From assembly GCA_025362165.1 (NCBI GenBank), contig JANYHY010000813.1:1-9741 (forward strand): a stretch of 9,741 nucleotides of DNA, given 5' to 3'. This document shows, in pieces, positions 1 to 8,801 of this stretch. This DNA is from Myxococcales bacterium. Its GTDB lineage: Bacteria > Myxococcota_A > Polyangia > Polyangiales > Polyangiaceae. The translations under genes and the position numbers were made by a program. Every line of letters starts with the position of its first letter. Position 1 is the stretch's first letter. The notes beneath the pieces were generated by a model, which saw only the letters and a program-made list of their open reading frames with translations, was not told the DNA's origin and searched no databases.

Positions 1-186
1 TTTCATCGGCGCCGCGCTCGCGTTGAGAGCCTGCGCGTCCGTATTGATCACGATGAATTCGACCCCTTCGAGGCCGAAGTTGATCATGGTGTTGACGGCG
101 TTGCCGCCCGAACCACCGCAGCCGATGACCTTGATGCGCGCTTGGTACTCTTGAGTCTCGTCCGCGAACTCGATGCTGAAGCTCAT
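1..186 (-). CDS. ftsZ: Cell division protein FtsZ, N-terminal part (cut by window start)
   Basis: Tubulin-like GTPase that polymerises into the cytoplasmic Z ring and recruits the divisome. Only residues 1-62 are inside the window; the frame is still open at base 1, so this is an edge truncation and not a broken gene. Visible signs are a short N-terminal tail (residues 1-17), the first beta strand RIKVIG, the nucleotide-binding loop GCGGSGGNAVNTM (residues 22-34) and the GVEFIVINTDAQAL block (41-54), both standard FtsZ signatures. The loop has Ser at position 26, where many FtsZ proteins have Gly or Ala. The start is ATG at 186, with GGGAGGA five bases upstream. It follows ftsA after a 124-base leader instead of an overlap, so it may have its own expression control. 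Identity is secure; the GTP-hydrolysis T7 loop and C-terminal peptide cannot be checked here. Confidence 0.96.
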   Translation of the reverse strand, partial: MSFSIEFADETQEYQARIKVIGCGGSGGNAVNTMINFGLEGVEFIVINTDAQALNASAAPMK

Positions 187-310
187 GATTGTCCTCCCGG
201 GACATAGGGCTGTCAAACGATCGACTTAGGAGCGCCTCTCTCCATCTATCGATCAGAAACAAATGTGCGTGTCGTTAAGTCTTCAAACGTAGTTGTTCTG
301 CTGAAAAGTC
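187..310 (-). promoter_or_regulatory. AT-richer intergenic leader between ftsA and ftsZ
   Basis: These 124 non-coding bases separate the ftsA stop from the ftsZ start. By hand count the G+C content is about 48%, clearly lower than the surrounding genes. The heptamer TCAAACG (plus strand) occurs at 213-219 and again at 283-289, exactly 70 bases apart. A TTGACA hexamer lies at 216-211 on the minus strand. I see no intrinsic terminator. The drop in GC content and the length, in a cluster whose other junctions mostly overlap, suggest a promoter or regulatory leader for ftsZ, but I could not place a convincing -35/-10 pair with a sensible start point. The function is inferred. Confidence 0.45.
192..198 (-). 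promoter_or_regulatory. Strong ribosome binding site of ftsZ
   Basis: The minus strand reads GGGAGGA followed by five bases and the ATG at 186. It is a near-perfect Shine-Dalgarno sequence, stronger than those at most junctions upstream, and it fixes the ftsZ start. Confidence 0.85.
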
Positions 311-1597
311 TTAGAAAGCGGCCTTGAGCCACGCCCACAGTTTGCTGTGTTCTTTGGCGGCTTCAACGTCCGAGATGGCCACGTGAGAGCTGACCTTCTG
401 GCGCATGAGCGACACAATCGGAGACGCGTCACGGAGGCGCGCCTCGGCGATGGCGTGCGCGCCAAACTTCACGAGCCCGACGCCCGTGGAGAACTGCGGG
501 CCTTGGACGGCTTGTGTGATGCCGTCGACGCCAGAGGGGAAGCCGATGCGAACGGGCATCCCCAGGATCTCTTCTGCGAACTCTGGCATGCCCTCGAGCA
601 AGACGGCACCACCCGTGAGCACCGCGCCGGCCGAGAGCTGCTCGAGCATGCCGGTGTCTTCGATTCGCTTGCGGATCGCCGCGAACATCTCTTCGACGCG
701 CGGCTCGATGATGTCGGACAGAACGCGGCGCGCGGTTCGGCGTGGCGCGTGACCGCCGACACCGGGGACCTCGACCTCTTCTTCGTCTCCGACCATGCGT
801 CCGAGCGCGCAGCCGCTGTTGCGCTTCAAGCGATCGGCTTCGGCCATTGGAGTGCGAAGTCCCGCGGCGATGTCGCTCGTGATGTTGTTGCCGCCGACGG
901 GGATGACGCTCGTGTGAGCGATGCCGCCGTCGACGTACAGGAGCAGATCCGTAGTGCCACCGCCTATGTCGATCACGGCGACGCCGATTTCCTTCTCGTC
1001 TTCGGAGAGGACGGCCTCGGCAGATGCGAGCGGCTCGAGGACGACGTCCGCGACGACCAGGCCGCAGCGCTCTGCGCAACGGATGACGTTCTGCACGCAG
1101 CTCGTCGCCGCGGTCACGAGGTTGACCTTCGCGCCGAGGCGCACGCCGCTCATGCCGATGGGGTCGCGGATGCCGTCTTGCGCGTCGACGATGTACTCGC
1201 GCGGCAGCACGTGGAGGATCTGGCGATCGGCGTCGACTGGGATGGCGCGCGCGCCCTCGAGCACTCGCTCGACATCCGCACGCGTGACCTCGCCGCCGGA
1301 GATGGCCGCGACGCCGTCGCTCGTCATCGAGCGGATGTGACTGCCGGCGACGCCCGCGTACACGGTTCGGATCTCCACGCCCGCCATCGTCTGCGCGGCG
1401 TCGATCGCTTCTTTGATCGAGCGCACCGTCCAGTCGATGTTGCTGACGATGCCCTTGCGGAGACCGCGGCACGGGACGCTGCCCACGCCGAGGATGGTGA
1501 CCGTGTCGCCGTGCGTCTCACCCACCACCGCACACACCTTGGTGGTGCCGATGTCGAGCCCGACGACGATTTCGGATTCGGAGGATGTGGTGCTCAT
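311..1597 (-). CDS. ftsA: Cell division protein FtsA (actin-like Z-ring membrane anchor)
   Basis: Actin-family ATPase that binds the FtsZ C-terminus and ties the Z ring to the inner membrane. The product is 428 residues, near the usual length of about 420. Visible features are the phosphate-1 motif GLDIGTTK (13-20), the FtsA-specific 1C subdomain (roughly 90-170, with HVLPREYIVDAQDGIRDPIGM at about 129-149), the phosphate-2 motif DIGGGTTD (210-217) and the adenosine motif LTGGAVLLEGM (327-337). At the end is a linker and the amphipathic membrane-targeting helix KLWAWLKAAF (419-428). The frame stays open far upstream (to about 2155), inside ftsQ, and has in-frame ATGs at 1633, 1621 and 1603. 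I chose ATG 1597 because GGAGG lies eight bases before it and the family N-terminus begins just afterwards. It is preceded by a 109-base gap after ftsQ. Confidence 0.97.
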   Translation of the reverse strand: MSTTSSESEIVVGLDIGTTKVCAVVGETHGDTVTILGVGSVPCRGLRKGIVSNIDWTVRSIKEAIDAAQTMAGVEIRTVYAGVAGSHIRSMTSDGVAAISGGEVTRADVERVLEGARAIPVDADRQILHVLPREYIVDAQDGIRDPIGMSGVRLGAKVNLVTAATSCVQNVIRCAERCGLVVADVVLEPLASAEAVLSEDEKEIGVAVIDIGGGTTDLLLYVDGGIAHTSVIPVGGNNITSDIAAGLRTPMAEADRLKRNSGCALGRMVGDEEEVEVPGVGGHAPRRTARRVLSDIIEPRVEEMFAAIRKRIEDTGMLEQLSAGAVLTGGAVLLEGMPEFAEEILGMPVRIGFPSGVDGITQAVQGPQFSTGVGLVKFGAHAIAEARLRDASPIVSLMRQKVSSHVAISDVEAAKEHSKLWAWLKAAF

Positions 1598-1706
1598 CGT
1601 CATCGCCTCCACACGTCGCATGACGCCGCGCATTGGGCCAAAAAACCGGTAGAAAAATCGCCCCGCTCGCGCAAGTGGTGCAGTCGGGTCATTGGCTTCG
1701 CCGGCC
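1598..1706 (-). other. ftsQ-ftsA intergenic gap
   Basis: These 109 bases lie between the ftsQ stop and the chosen ftsA start. On the minus strand they contain two T-runs (five T near 1657-1653, six T near 1645-1640) in otherwise GC-rich sequence, but no stable hairpin in front of them. This is the first real break in the chain of overlapping genes. A weak internal promoter is possible, but none can be named. The frame of ftsA is open through this gap, so an automatic annotation may extend ftsA into it. Confidence 0.4.
1606..1610 (-). promoter_or_regulatory. Ribosome binding site that decides the ftsA start
   Basis: GGAGG on the minus strand lies eight bases before ATG 1597 but only two bases before the in-frame ATG at 1603, so 1597 is the better start. 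The upstream in-frame ATGs at 1621 and 1633 have no comparable site. Confidence 0.8.
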
Positions 1707-2575
1707 TCATTTGACCCTCGCGACGACTCGGTTCGGGCGTGCGTCATTGTCCAGGAAGATCGCGTCGGCCTTGTTGCCCCGCCGCTCGATCTCGAGCACG
1801 ACGCGCGATGCTTCTTCGAGCTTCTTGCGATAGGGAGGACCACCGAGCACCAACTGCGTCGCGGCCTTGCCGATGACGAGCGTGACGCCTCCGGTCGCGG
1901 CGAGGTGGATCTCCTCGAGCGGCTGCTTCTGGCCAAGCGAGCCGTGCGCATAGTCGCTCGCGAGATCGAGCGCGTGCACGATGTCGCGAGCCACCCCCTC
2001 GCGATCGGAGAGCGCGCGATCTGGATCGATCCCCGTGATGACGGGCAGCTCGCACGGATCCCCTGGCTCGAGCTTCTTGAAGAGCTCACCTGAGCTCGTC
2101 GCGAGGAAGGTGTCGCTCCCAAGCGCGACGAGAGCCGCAGCTTGTCGCTCGACAACGGTGATCAGGATTCCATCCGGTAAGCGCCGAGCGAGCGTCGCGT
2201 CCGCGATCCAAGGGTCGGCTTGTAGCTTGTTCTGCGCGGCGTCTAGATCGATCGTGAAGACGTTCTCTCCGACGTTGATGCCTGCGCGCGTCGTGAGATC
2301 TGCTTGCGAGCGGAAGTGGTTTCCCAGCGTGAGCACTTCGGTCAGCGCAAAGCGTGGGCTCGTCGTGATGTACCGCTCCGCGCCATACGCTACGCCAACG
2401 GCGATCCCCACGACGAGCGCGAGACCGGCGGCGTCCTTCATCACGGCTTGCAATCGCGACGGCGTCTTGATGACAGGCGGCGAAGGCACAGCCTCTGGCG
2501 TGCGCGTGGGCACTTCGAGGACATCCGGCGGCGGGCTCGACGGGCGTCGAACTCGGCGGTTCGAGGGTGAGTTGC

Positions 2576-2579
<4 letters not shown>
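1707..2579 (-). CDS. ftsQ: Cell division protein FtsQ (DivIB family)
   Basis: Bitopic inner-membrane divisome protein; with FtsL and FtsB it links the cytoplasmic ring to septal synthesis. The product is 290 residues (E. coli FtsQ has 276). It has a basic, proline-rich cytoplasmic tail (1-47) and one membrane helix (about 50-66, LAGL/ALVVGIAVGVAYG-like). A POTRA domain follows at about 77-145 (FALTEVLTLGNHF, then INVGENVFTIDLDAAQNKL, DPWIADATLARRLPDGILITVVER), and then the periplasmic beta domain with ATSSGELF and a late DNDARPNRVVARVK end. The start is GTG at 2579, sharing GTGA with the murC stop; the next in-frame Met is at residue 47, at the edge of the membrane helix. FtsQ proteins are poorly conserved, so identification rests on the POTRA pattern, topology and position between murC and ftsA. 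Confidence 0.93.
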
Positions 2580-3981
<1,402 letters not shown>

Positions 3982-3982
<1 letters not shown>

Positions 3983-5118
3983 CAGCGTGCCTCTGCGTGA
4001 GAGGTGCGGCCGTTGCTCTTTCCGTTCTTGGCGACCTTCAGAACGACGCCCCCGAGCGCGAGCAGATCTCCAGCGACGTCGTACGCCGCGTGCGGTTTGC
4101 CTGCCTCACGAGCGGACTCCGCCATGCGCGAGCGACGAGCGTGGTCGGTCAGGATCGCGTTCGCTTCGCGCGCGAGGCGATCGATCGTCGCGTCTGCTTG
4201 TGGGAGGCACACGGTCGCACCAAGACGCTCGAGCGCGCGCGCGTTCTTCGTCTGATGATCGTCGGCCGCGAACGGGAACGGCACGAGGATCGACGGCCGA
4301 CCCACCGACGCGATCTCGGCCACAGTCCCCGCGCCCGCTCGCGCGATCACGAGATCGGCTGACGCGAGCTCGGTCGGGACGTCGTCGAGGAACGGCGAAA
4401 CGACCGTATTTTCGAGGCCCAAACTCTTGTAGAGTGCACGCACCGCGGCGTCGCGATCGCGACCAGTCTGGTGCACGATCCGCACGTTGGAGAGTCTCTC
4501 CCTAACCCGAGCGAGCGCTCGAGGCACGCGCTCGTTCAGCGCCTCTGCTCCGCCGCTGCCGCCCATCACGAGCACCGCGAGATCGGTCTTGGGTGCGTAC
4601 ACCGATGGCTCGAATCCTTGGCGGAGCGGCACGCCGACCACGCGAGCGGTGCCGGAGCGTACGCGCGCTTGTAGCTCTGGCCACGCGATGTACGCGCGCT
4701 TGCTCAGCGGCGCGAGCACGCGGTTGGTGAGACCGAGCACTCCGTTGGGCTCCATGATCGCGAGCGGCACACCCGTCAACACAGCGGCGAGCGCGAACGG
4801 ACCTGCCGCGTATCCGCCGACCGAGAGCACCGCGCATGGGCGCAGCGCGCGAACCACCGACAACGCGCGCAGCGTCGCCCGCGCCGCCATGAACGCGCCT
4901 CTCGCAGCTCGCCTTGGGCCGCCGCCTTTGATCGGTGAAATGTCGAGGAGCTCCAGCGGGTAGCCGCGCTTCGGGATCACGTCCTTCTCGATGCCACGCG
5001 GGGATCCGCCGAAGACGACGCGTACGTCGGCGAGAGCCGTGAGCGCGTCCGCCACGGCGAGACCGGGAAACACATGGCCTCCTGTGCCGCCGCCAGCGAT
5101 CAAGATCGTCGGCTTCAC
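3982..5118 (-). CDS. murG: UDP-GlcNAc--lipid I GlcNAc transferase MurG
   Basis: Peripheral inner-membrane GT-B glycosyltransferase that adds GlcNAc to lipid I to make lipid II. The product is 378 residues, slightly above the usual 355-370. The N-terminal acceptor domain has the glycine loop GGGTGGHVFPGLAVA (9-23, with the conserved His15), SVGGYAAGP (99-107) and EPNGVLGLTNR (123-133). The C-terminal UDP-GlcNAc domain has VMGGSGGAEALN (184-195), ARAGAGTVAEIA (259-270, with the nucleotide-contacting Glu268) and PFPFAADDHQTKNA (280-293). Two departures stand out: Pro124 where EQN normally gives Gln, and Gly189 where GGSQGA normally gives Gln. The polar tail (about 361-378, KVAKNGKSNGRTSHAEAR) is longer than usual. 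The start is GTG 5118, overlapping the ftsW stop as GTGA, with GAGGTG five bases upstream. Confidence 0.97.
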
Positions 5119-6362
5119 GGATGCACCTCGTCTTCGTCTTGCGCAGGCGCGGCCTCGCTCACGGCGGGCGTCTCGGGAGTCTCTTCACCAGGCTTGGGCG
5201 GATCACCTTGCCGCGAGATCGACAGCAAGATCCCCGCGGCGGCAGCGTTTACGAGCAACGAGCTTCCGCCGAAGCTCACGAAGGGGAGCGTCAGGCCCTT
5301 CGTCGGCAAGAGCGAGAGCGCGACGCATAGGTTCACGAGCGCCTGCACGCCGAACATCGTCGCGATGCCGAACGCCATGTAGCTGCCGTAGTCGTCGGGT
5401 GCGCGAAGCGCCGCGCGAATGCCGCGAACGACGAGCAGCAAGTACGCGCACGAGAGCGACAAGATGCCGACGAAGCCGAGCTCCTCGCCGATGATCGCGG
5501 CGACGAAGTCCGTGTGCGCCTCAGGCAGGTAGAGCGTCTGCAAGCCGCGGCCGAGCCCGACACCCCACGGACCGCCCGAGCCGAACGACATGACGCTCTG
5601 GAACGGCTGGTACGCCAAGTCTTGCTTGTGCGCGTCCATGTCGAGCCACGCGAGGTAGCGCTTGTAGCGGTACTCTTTCATCCCGATCGCGGCGACGCCG
5701 AACACCACGCCGAGGATGGATGCGCCCATGATGTAGCCAACTTTGGCGCCCGCGACAAAAAGCAGCGTGAACGTCAAGAGCAGCAAAACAATGGCGCTCC
5801 CGAAGTCGGGCTGCTTCATGCACAACAACATGAACAGCCCTGCGACGAGCAGGTGCGGGAGGAACCCCACGGTGAAGGTCTTGACCCGCTCTGCTTTTTT
5901 CGCGAGCGAGTACGCGAGCCAGAGCACGAGCGCGAGCTTGGCCATCTCCGCTGGCTGAATGTGAATCGGGCCGAGCGCGAGCCACCGTGTGGCGCCGCCG
6001 CCTGAGTGACCGAGACCGACTACGCAGGCCAGCAGCAGCGCACCCGTCGTGAAGAGCACGGGGTACGTGAGCTTGTAGAGGCGGTGGTAGTCCACGCGAG
6101 AGAGGCCGAACAACAGCACGAGCGATGCGATCGCATAGGCGACTTGGCGCTTGAGGAAGAACTGCGGATCATGGTGCTGCACCGTCGCCTCTACGGTGGA
6201 CGCGCTGTAGACCATCACGACACCGAAGCCGACGAGCGCGACGACGATCGCGGCCATCACAGGATCCATCGGACCGGCGGCGCGCTGCGCGTCGGGAGTC
6301 GCATCGAGCGGCGCGGCGAAGTTCAGCCGCTTCTTGACGTTCGCGGGCAACGAGAGCTGCAT
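5115..6362 (-). CDS. ftsW: Septal peptidoglycan glycosyltransferase FtsW (SEDS family)
   Basis: Polytopic inner-membrane SEDS protein that polymerises lipid II at the septum together with its partner transpeptidase (PBP3/FtsI). The product is 415 residues with about ten hydrophobic segments. SEDS landmarks are VYSAS (51-55), GATRWLALG (123-131), IQPAEMAKLAL (135-145), KQPDFGSA (183-190), GPWGVGLGRG (264-273) and LPEAHTDFVAAIIGEELG (279-296). This last block includes Asp285, the position of the catalytic Asp in the large periplasmic loop; PTKGLTLPFVSFGGSS (353-368) follows. The N-terminus (1-30) is cytoplasmic, and the C-terminus (386-415) is a Pro/Glu-rich acidic tail. RodA is the alternative SEDS member, but the dcw position and sequence favour FtsW. 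A GTG at 6365 gives one more residue; I chose ATG 6362 from the ribosome binding site spacing. Confidence 0.97.
   Translation of the reverse strand: MQLSLPANVKKRLNFAAPLDATPDAQRAAGPMDPVMAAIVVALVGFGVVMVYSASTVEATVQHHDPQFFLKRQVAYAIASLVLLFGLSRVDYHRLYKLTYPVLFTTGALLLACVVGLGHSGGGATRWLALGPIHIQPAEMAKLALVLWLAYSLAKKAERVKTFTVGFLPHLLVAGLFMLLCMKQPDFGSAIVLLLLTFTLLFVAGAKVGYIMGASILGVVFGVAAIGMKEYRYKRYLAWLDMDAHKQDLAYQPFQSVMSFGSGGPWGVGLGRGLQTLYLPEAHTDFVAAIIGEELGFVGILSLSCAYLLLVVRGIRAALRAPDDYGSYMAFGIATMFGVQALVNLCVALSLLPTKGLTLPFVSFGGSSLLVNAAAAGILLSISRQGDPPKPGEETPETPAVSEAAPAQDEDEVHP
5124..5129 (-). promoter_or_regulatory. Ribosome binding site supporting the GTG start of murG
   Basis: GAGGTG, embedded in the last ftsW codons, lies five bases before GTG 5118. 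The protein from this start begins MKPTILIAGGGTGGH, the exact family N-terminus, so the GTG start is well supported. Confidence 0.75.
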
Positions 6363-7651
6363 CACTTACCTCCCGCAAGAGCGCGGACGGCGCGCGCGAA
6401 CTCGTCGCCACGGTGCTTGTAGTCGCGGAACATGTCGAAGCTCGAGCACGCGGGGGAGAGCAACACTGCGTCGCCGCGTTGCGCGAGATCGGCGGCCTTG
6501 GCGACAGCGTCGTCGATCGTGGTCGCGCGCACGACGGGGAGCTCTCCGTTCACCGCTGAGGAGATCGCGTCGCTCGCTTCGCCGATCACGACGAGCGCTC
6601 GCCCCTTCTTGCGGAGCGCGGCGACGAGCGGGTCGTAGCTTCCGCCTTTGTCACGACCTCCAGCGATGAGCACCACGCGCGGCTCGGTGACGCCGAGCAC
6701 CGCGGTGACCGCTGCGCCGACGTTCGTTCCCTTCGAGTCGTCGTAGAACGCGACGCCGTCTCGGGTAGTGACGAGAGTCATGCGGTGCGCGAGACCTTCG
6801 AACGAGGCGAGCACGCTCGCGATCTCGTCGCTCGAGACGCCGAACGGAGCGATCGCCGCGACTGCAGCGGCTGCGTTCAGCGCGTTGTGCGATCCGCGGA
6901 TTCGCAGCGCGCTGGGATCGATCGTGCAGTCTCCGCCTGGTCCGAATGTTACGATCTCCGCCTGACCGCGCCTGGCTTGCAGCGTGCACACCGAGTCACC
7001 GAAAGGAACCACGGCGAGATCTCGGGACGTTTGTCGCACGAAGCAGTTGCCCTTCGCGTGCGCGTAGTCTTCGAACGACGAGTAGCGATCGAGGTGATCG
7101 TCGGTGATGTTGAGCAGCACCGCGACGCGCGGGTGAAAGTTCCGCACACGCTCCATCTGGAAGCTGGAGACCTCGAGCACGATGACGTCGAAGCGCTCGT
7201 CTGCGTGGCTCGCGAGCGGCTCGCCGAGGTTGCCGCCGACGAACACCTTCTTGCGCGCTGCCTGGAGAAGCTCGGCGACGAGCGTGGTCGTCGTGCTCTT
7301 GCCGTTCGTTCCGCCGATCGCGACGATGGGCGCTTCATGCGTGAGGCAAGCGGTCGCGAGCTCAACCTCGCCGATCGCGGGAACGCCCATTTTCTCAGCG
7401 CGCGCGAGCTCGTCGAAGGTCGGCACGCCAGGCGAGACGACGATGAGGTCCGCCTTCGTGAGATCGGTCGCCGAGTTCGATCCGAGCGCGAGCGTCACAC
7501 CTTCGACCTCGAGCGCCCTCGCCTGCGGTGATGCCTCGGGCTTGCTGTCCAAGCCGATGGTGATGGCGCCGCGCTTTTGGCACAGCCGAGCCGCAGCGAC
7601 TCCGCTCGCGCCCAGCCCGACCACCACCACGCGCTTGCCAGAGAGGTTCAT
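6362..7651 (-). CDS. murD: UDP-MurNAc-L-alanine--D-glutamate ligase MurD
   Basis: Cytoplasmic ATP-dependent ligase adding D-Glu to UDP-MurNAc-L-Ala. The product is 429 residues, close to the usual 430-460. The N-terminal UDP-binding domain begins VVVVGLGASGVAAA (8-21) and contains VSPGVP (72-77). The central domain has the P-loop GGTNGKSTTT (113-122), GGNLGEP (139-145), LEVSSFQME (159-167), NITDDHLDRY (181-190) and GSHNALNAAAA (253-263). The C-terminal domain has FEGLAHRM (284-291), DDSKGTN (304-310), AGGRDKGG (330-337) and LLSPACSSFDMFRDYKHRG (397-415). All expected catalytic motifs are present. The start is ATG 7651, only four bases after the mraY stop; its own Shine-Dalgarno sequence is weak, so translation probably depends on coupling to mraY. 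Confidence 0.97.
   Translation of the reverse strand: MNLSGKRVVVVGLGASGVAAARLCQKRGAITIGLDSKPEASPQARALEVEGVTLALGSNSATDLTKADLIVVSPGVPTFDELARAEKMGVPAIGEVELATACLTHEAPIVAIGGTNGKSTTTTLVAELLQAARKKVFVGGNLGEPLASHADERFDVIVLEVSSFQMERVRNFHPRVAVLLNITDDHLDRYSSFEDYAHAKGNCFVRQTSRDLAVVPFGDSVCTLQARRGQAEIVTFGPGGDCTIDPSALRIRGSHNALNAAAAVAAIAPFGVSSDEIASVLASFEGLAHRMTLVTTRDGVAFYDDSKGTNVGAAVTAVLGVTEPRVVLIAGGRDKGGSYDPLVAALRKKGRALVVIGEASDAISSAVNGELPVVRATTIDDAVAKAADLAQRGDAVLLSPACSSFDMFRDYKHRGDEFARAVRALAGGK
6368..6374 (-). promoter_or_regulatory. Ribosome binding site that decides the ftsW start
   Basis: GGGAGGT at the very end of murD lies five bases before ATG 6362 but only two before the in-frame GTG 6365. The normal spacing picks the ATG. 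It gives a TGATG one-base overlap with the murD stop. Confidence 0.8.
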
Positions 7652-7655
7652 CCGA

Positions 7656-8801
7656 TCATCTCAGCTTCAAGCTTGAAAGTGCGATGAGTGCCAACAAAAC
7701 GGAGATGATCCAGAAGCGGACGATGATCTTGGGCTCGGGCCAGCCCTTCTTCTCGTAGTGGTGGTGGATCGGCGCCATCAAGAACACGCGCTTCTTGAAC
7801 AGCTTGAAGCTGATCACTTGGACGATGACGCTGCTCATCTCCAAAAAGAACACGCCGCCGAGGACGATGCTCAAGAGCTCGTTCTTGGTGAAGACCGCGC
7901 ACATCCCGAGCCCACCGCCGAGCGCGAGCGCACCGACGTCTCCCATGAAGACCTGCGCGGGGTAAGTGTTGTACCAGAGGAAGCCTATTCCGGCGCCGAC
8001 CATGGCCCCGCAGAAGATCGACAGCTCCGTGACGCTGGCGATGTTCGGGATGTCGAGGTAGCGCGCGACGACGAAGCGCTGCGTGACCGTGATGCCGAAG
8101 GTCGCCCCTGCGAGGTAGGCCCACAACAGATAGGTGCCCGCGTTGATGATGACGGGGCCGATGGCGAGGCCGTCGAGGCCGTCCGTGAGGTTCACGGCGT
8201 TGGAGGTGGCGACGACGACGAGCGTGGCGAACACCAAATAGGCCGCCAAATTCATCGAATAGTGATGCTTGTAGAATGCAACGAATGGGAAAGCGAGGTC
8301 GCCGCGGATGTCGAACCAGTCCTTCGGGAGCTTGTCCTCGCCCGCGTAGAACGTGTACGCGAGCACGCCGCCGCCGATGAGGAACTGGCCGAGCAGCTTG
8401 TACCGACCAGGCAGCCCGGCGGAGGTCTTCGCCTTGATCTTGAGGTAGTCGTCGAGGTAGCCGATCACGCCGTAGCCTGCTGTGACCGCGGTCGTCGCCC
8501 ACACGAACACGTTGCGCGGATCGCACCAAAGGATCGTCGGGACGAGCACGCTCAGCAGGATGAGCGCGCCGCCCATCGTCGGAGTGCCGCTCTTCTTGAG
8601 GTGACTCTCGGGCCCGTCGCCGCGGATGATTTGTCCGATCTGCTTCTTCTGGAGCTCTCGGATGAACCAAGGCGAGATGAAGAACGAGATGAGCATCGCG
8701 GTGAGCGTCGCTGCGATGACGCGGAACGGGACGTACCGCAAGACGTTGAGCCAGCGCAGCCAGCCGATGCGGTGCAACGGGTAGAGGAGCTCGTAGAGCA
8801 T
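7656..8801 (-). CDS. mraY: Phospho-N-acetylmuramoyl-pentapeptide-transferase MraY
   Basis: Polytopic inner-membrane enzyme that transfers phospho-MurNAc-pentapeptide to undecaprenyl phosphate, giving lipid I. The product is 381 residues, a little above the common 360 or so, with about ten hydrophobic helices. Signatures are the family start MLYELLYPL (1-9) and LNVLRYVPFR (18-27), GTPTMGG (72-78), the Mg-binding pair in GYLDDYLKI (114-122), NAVNLTDGLDGLA (201-213), FLWYN (274-278), FMGDVGALALGG (285-296) and PIHHHYE (344-350). The loop at about 153-182 (GEDKLPKDWF to YKHHYS) is somewhat long. The start ATG 8801 overlaps the murF stop by one base (TGATG); the nearest AGAGG is 12 bases upstream, so coupling to murF is likely. 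Confidence 0.97.
   Translation of the reverse strand: MLYELLYPLHRIGWLRWLNVLRYVPFRVIAATLTAMLISFFISPWFIRELQKKQIGQIIRGDGPESHLKKSGTPTMGGALILLSVLVPTILWCDPRNVFVWATTAVTAGYGVIGYLDDYLKIKAKTSAGLPGRYKLLGQFLIGGGVLAYTFYAGEDKLPKDWFDIRGDLAFPFVAFYKHHYSMNLAAYLVFATLVVVATSNAVNLTDGLDGLAIGPVIINAGTYLLWAYLAGATFGITVTQRFVVARYLDIPNIASVTELSIFCGAMVGAGIGFLWYNTYPAQVFMGDVGALALGGGLGMCAVFTKNELLSIVLGGVFFLEMSSVIVQVISFKLFKKRVFLMAPIHHHYEKKGWPEPKIIVRFWIISVLLALIALSSLKLR

Noticed and set aside
1640..1680. Possible intrinsic terminator between ftsQ and ftsA because of T-runs after GC-rich DNA
   Set aside because: I could pair only about four bases in any stem in front of the T-runs, too weak for a terminator.
347..1714. 455-codon plus-strand open frame antisense to ftsA
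   Set aside because: It mirrors ftsA exactly, is rich in Asp, Arg, Ala and His with no recognisable domain, and is what GC-rich third positions produce on the opposite strand. No ribosome binding site was seen.
7666..7677. Perfect 12-base palindrome TTCAAGCTTGAA near the mraY end
   Set aside because: It lies within mraY codons and has no partner or loop; one such palindrome in this length of DNA is not remarkable.
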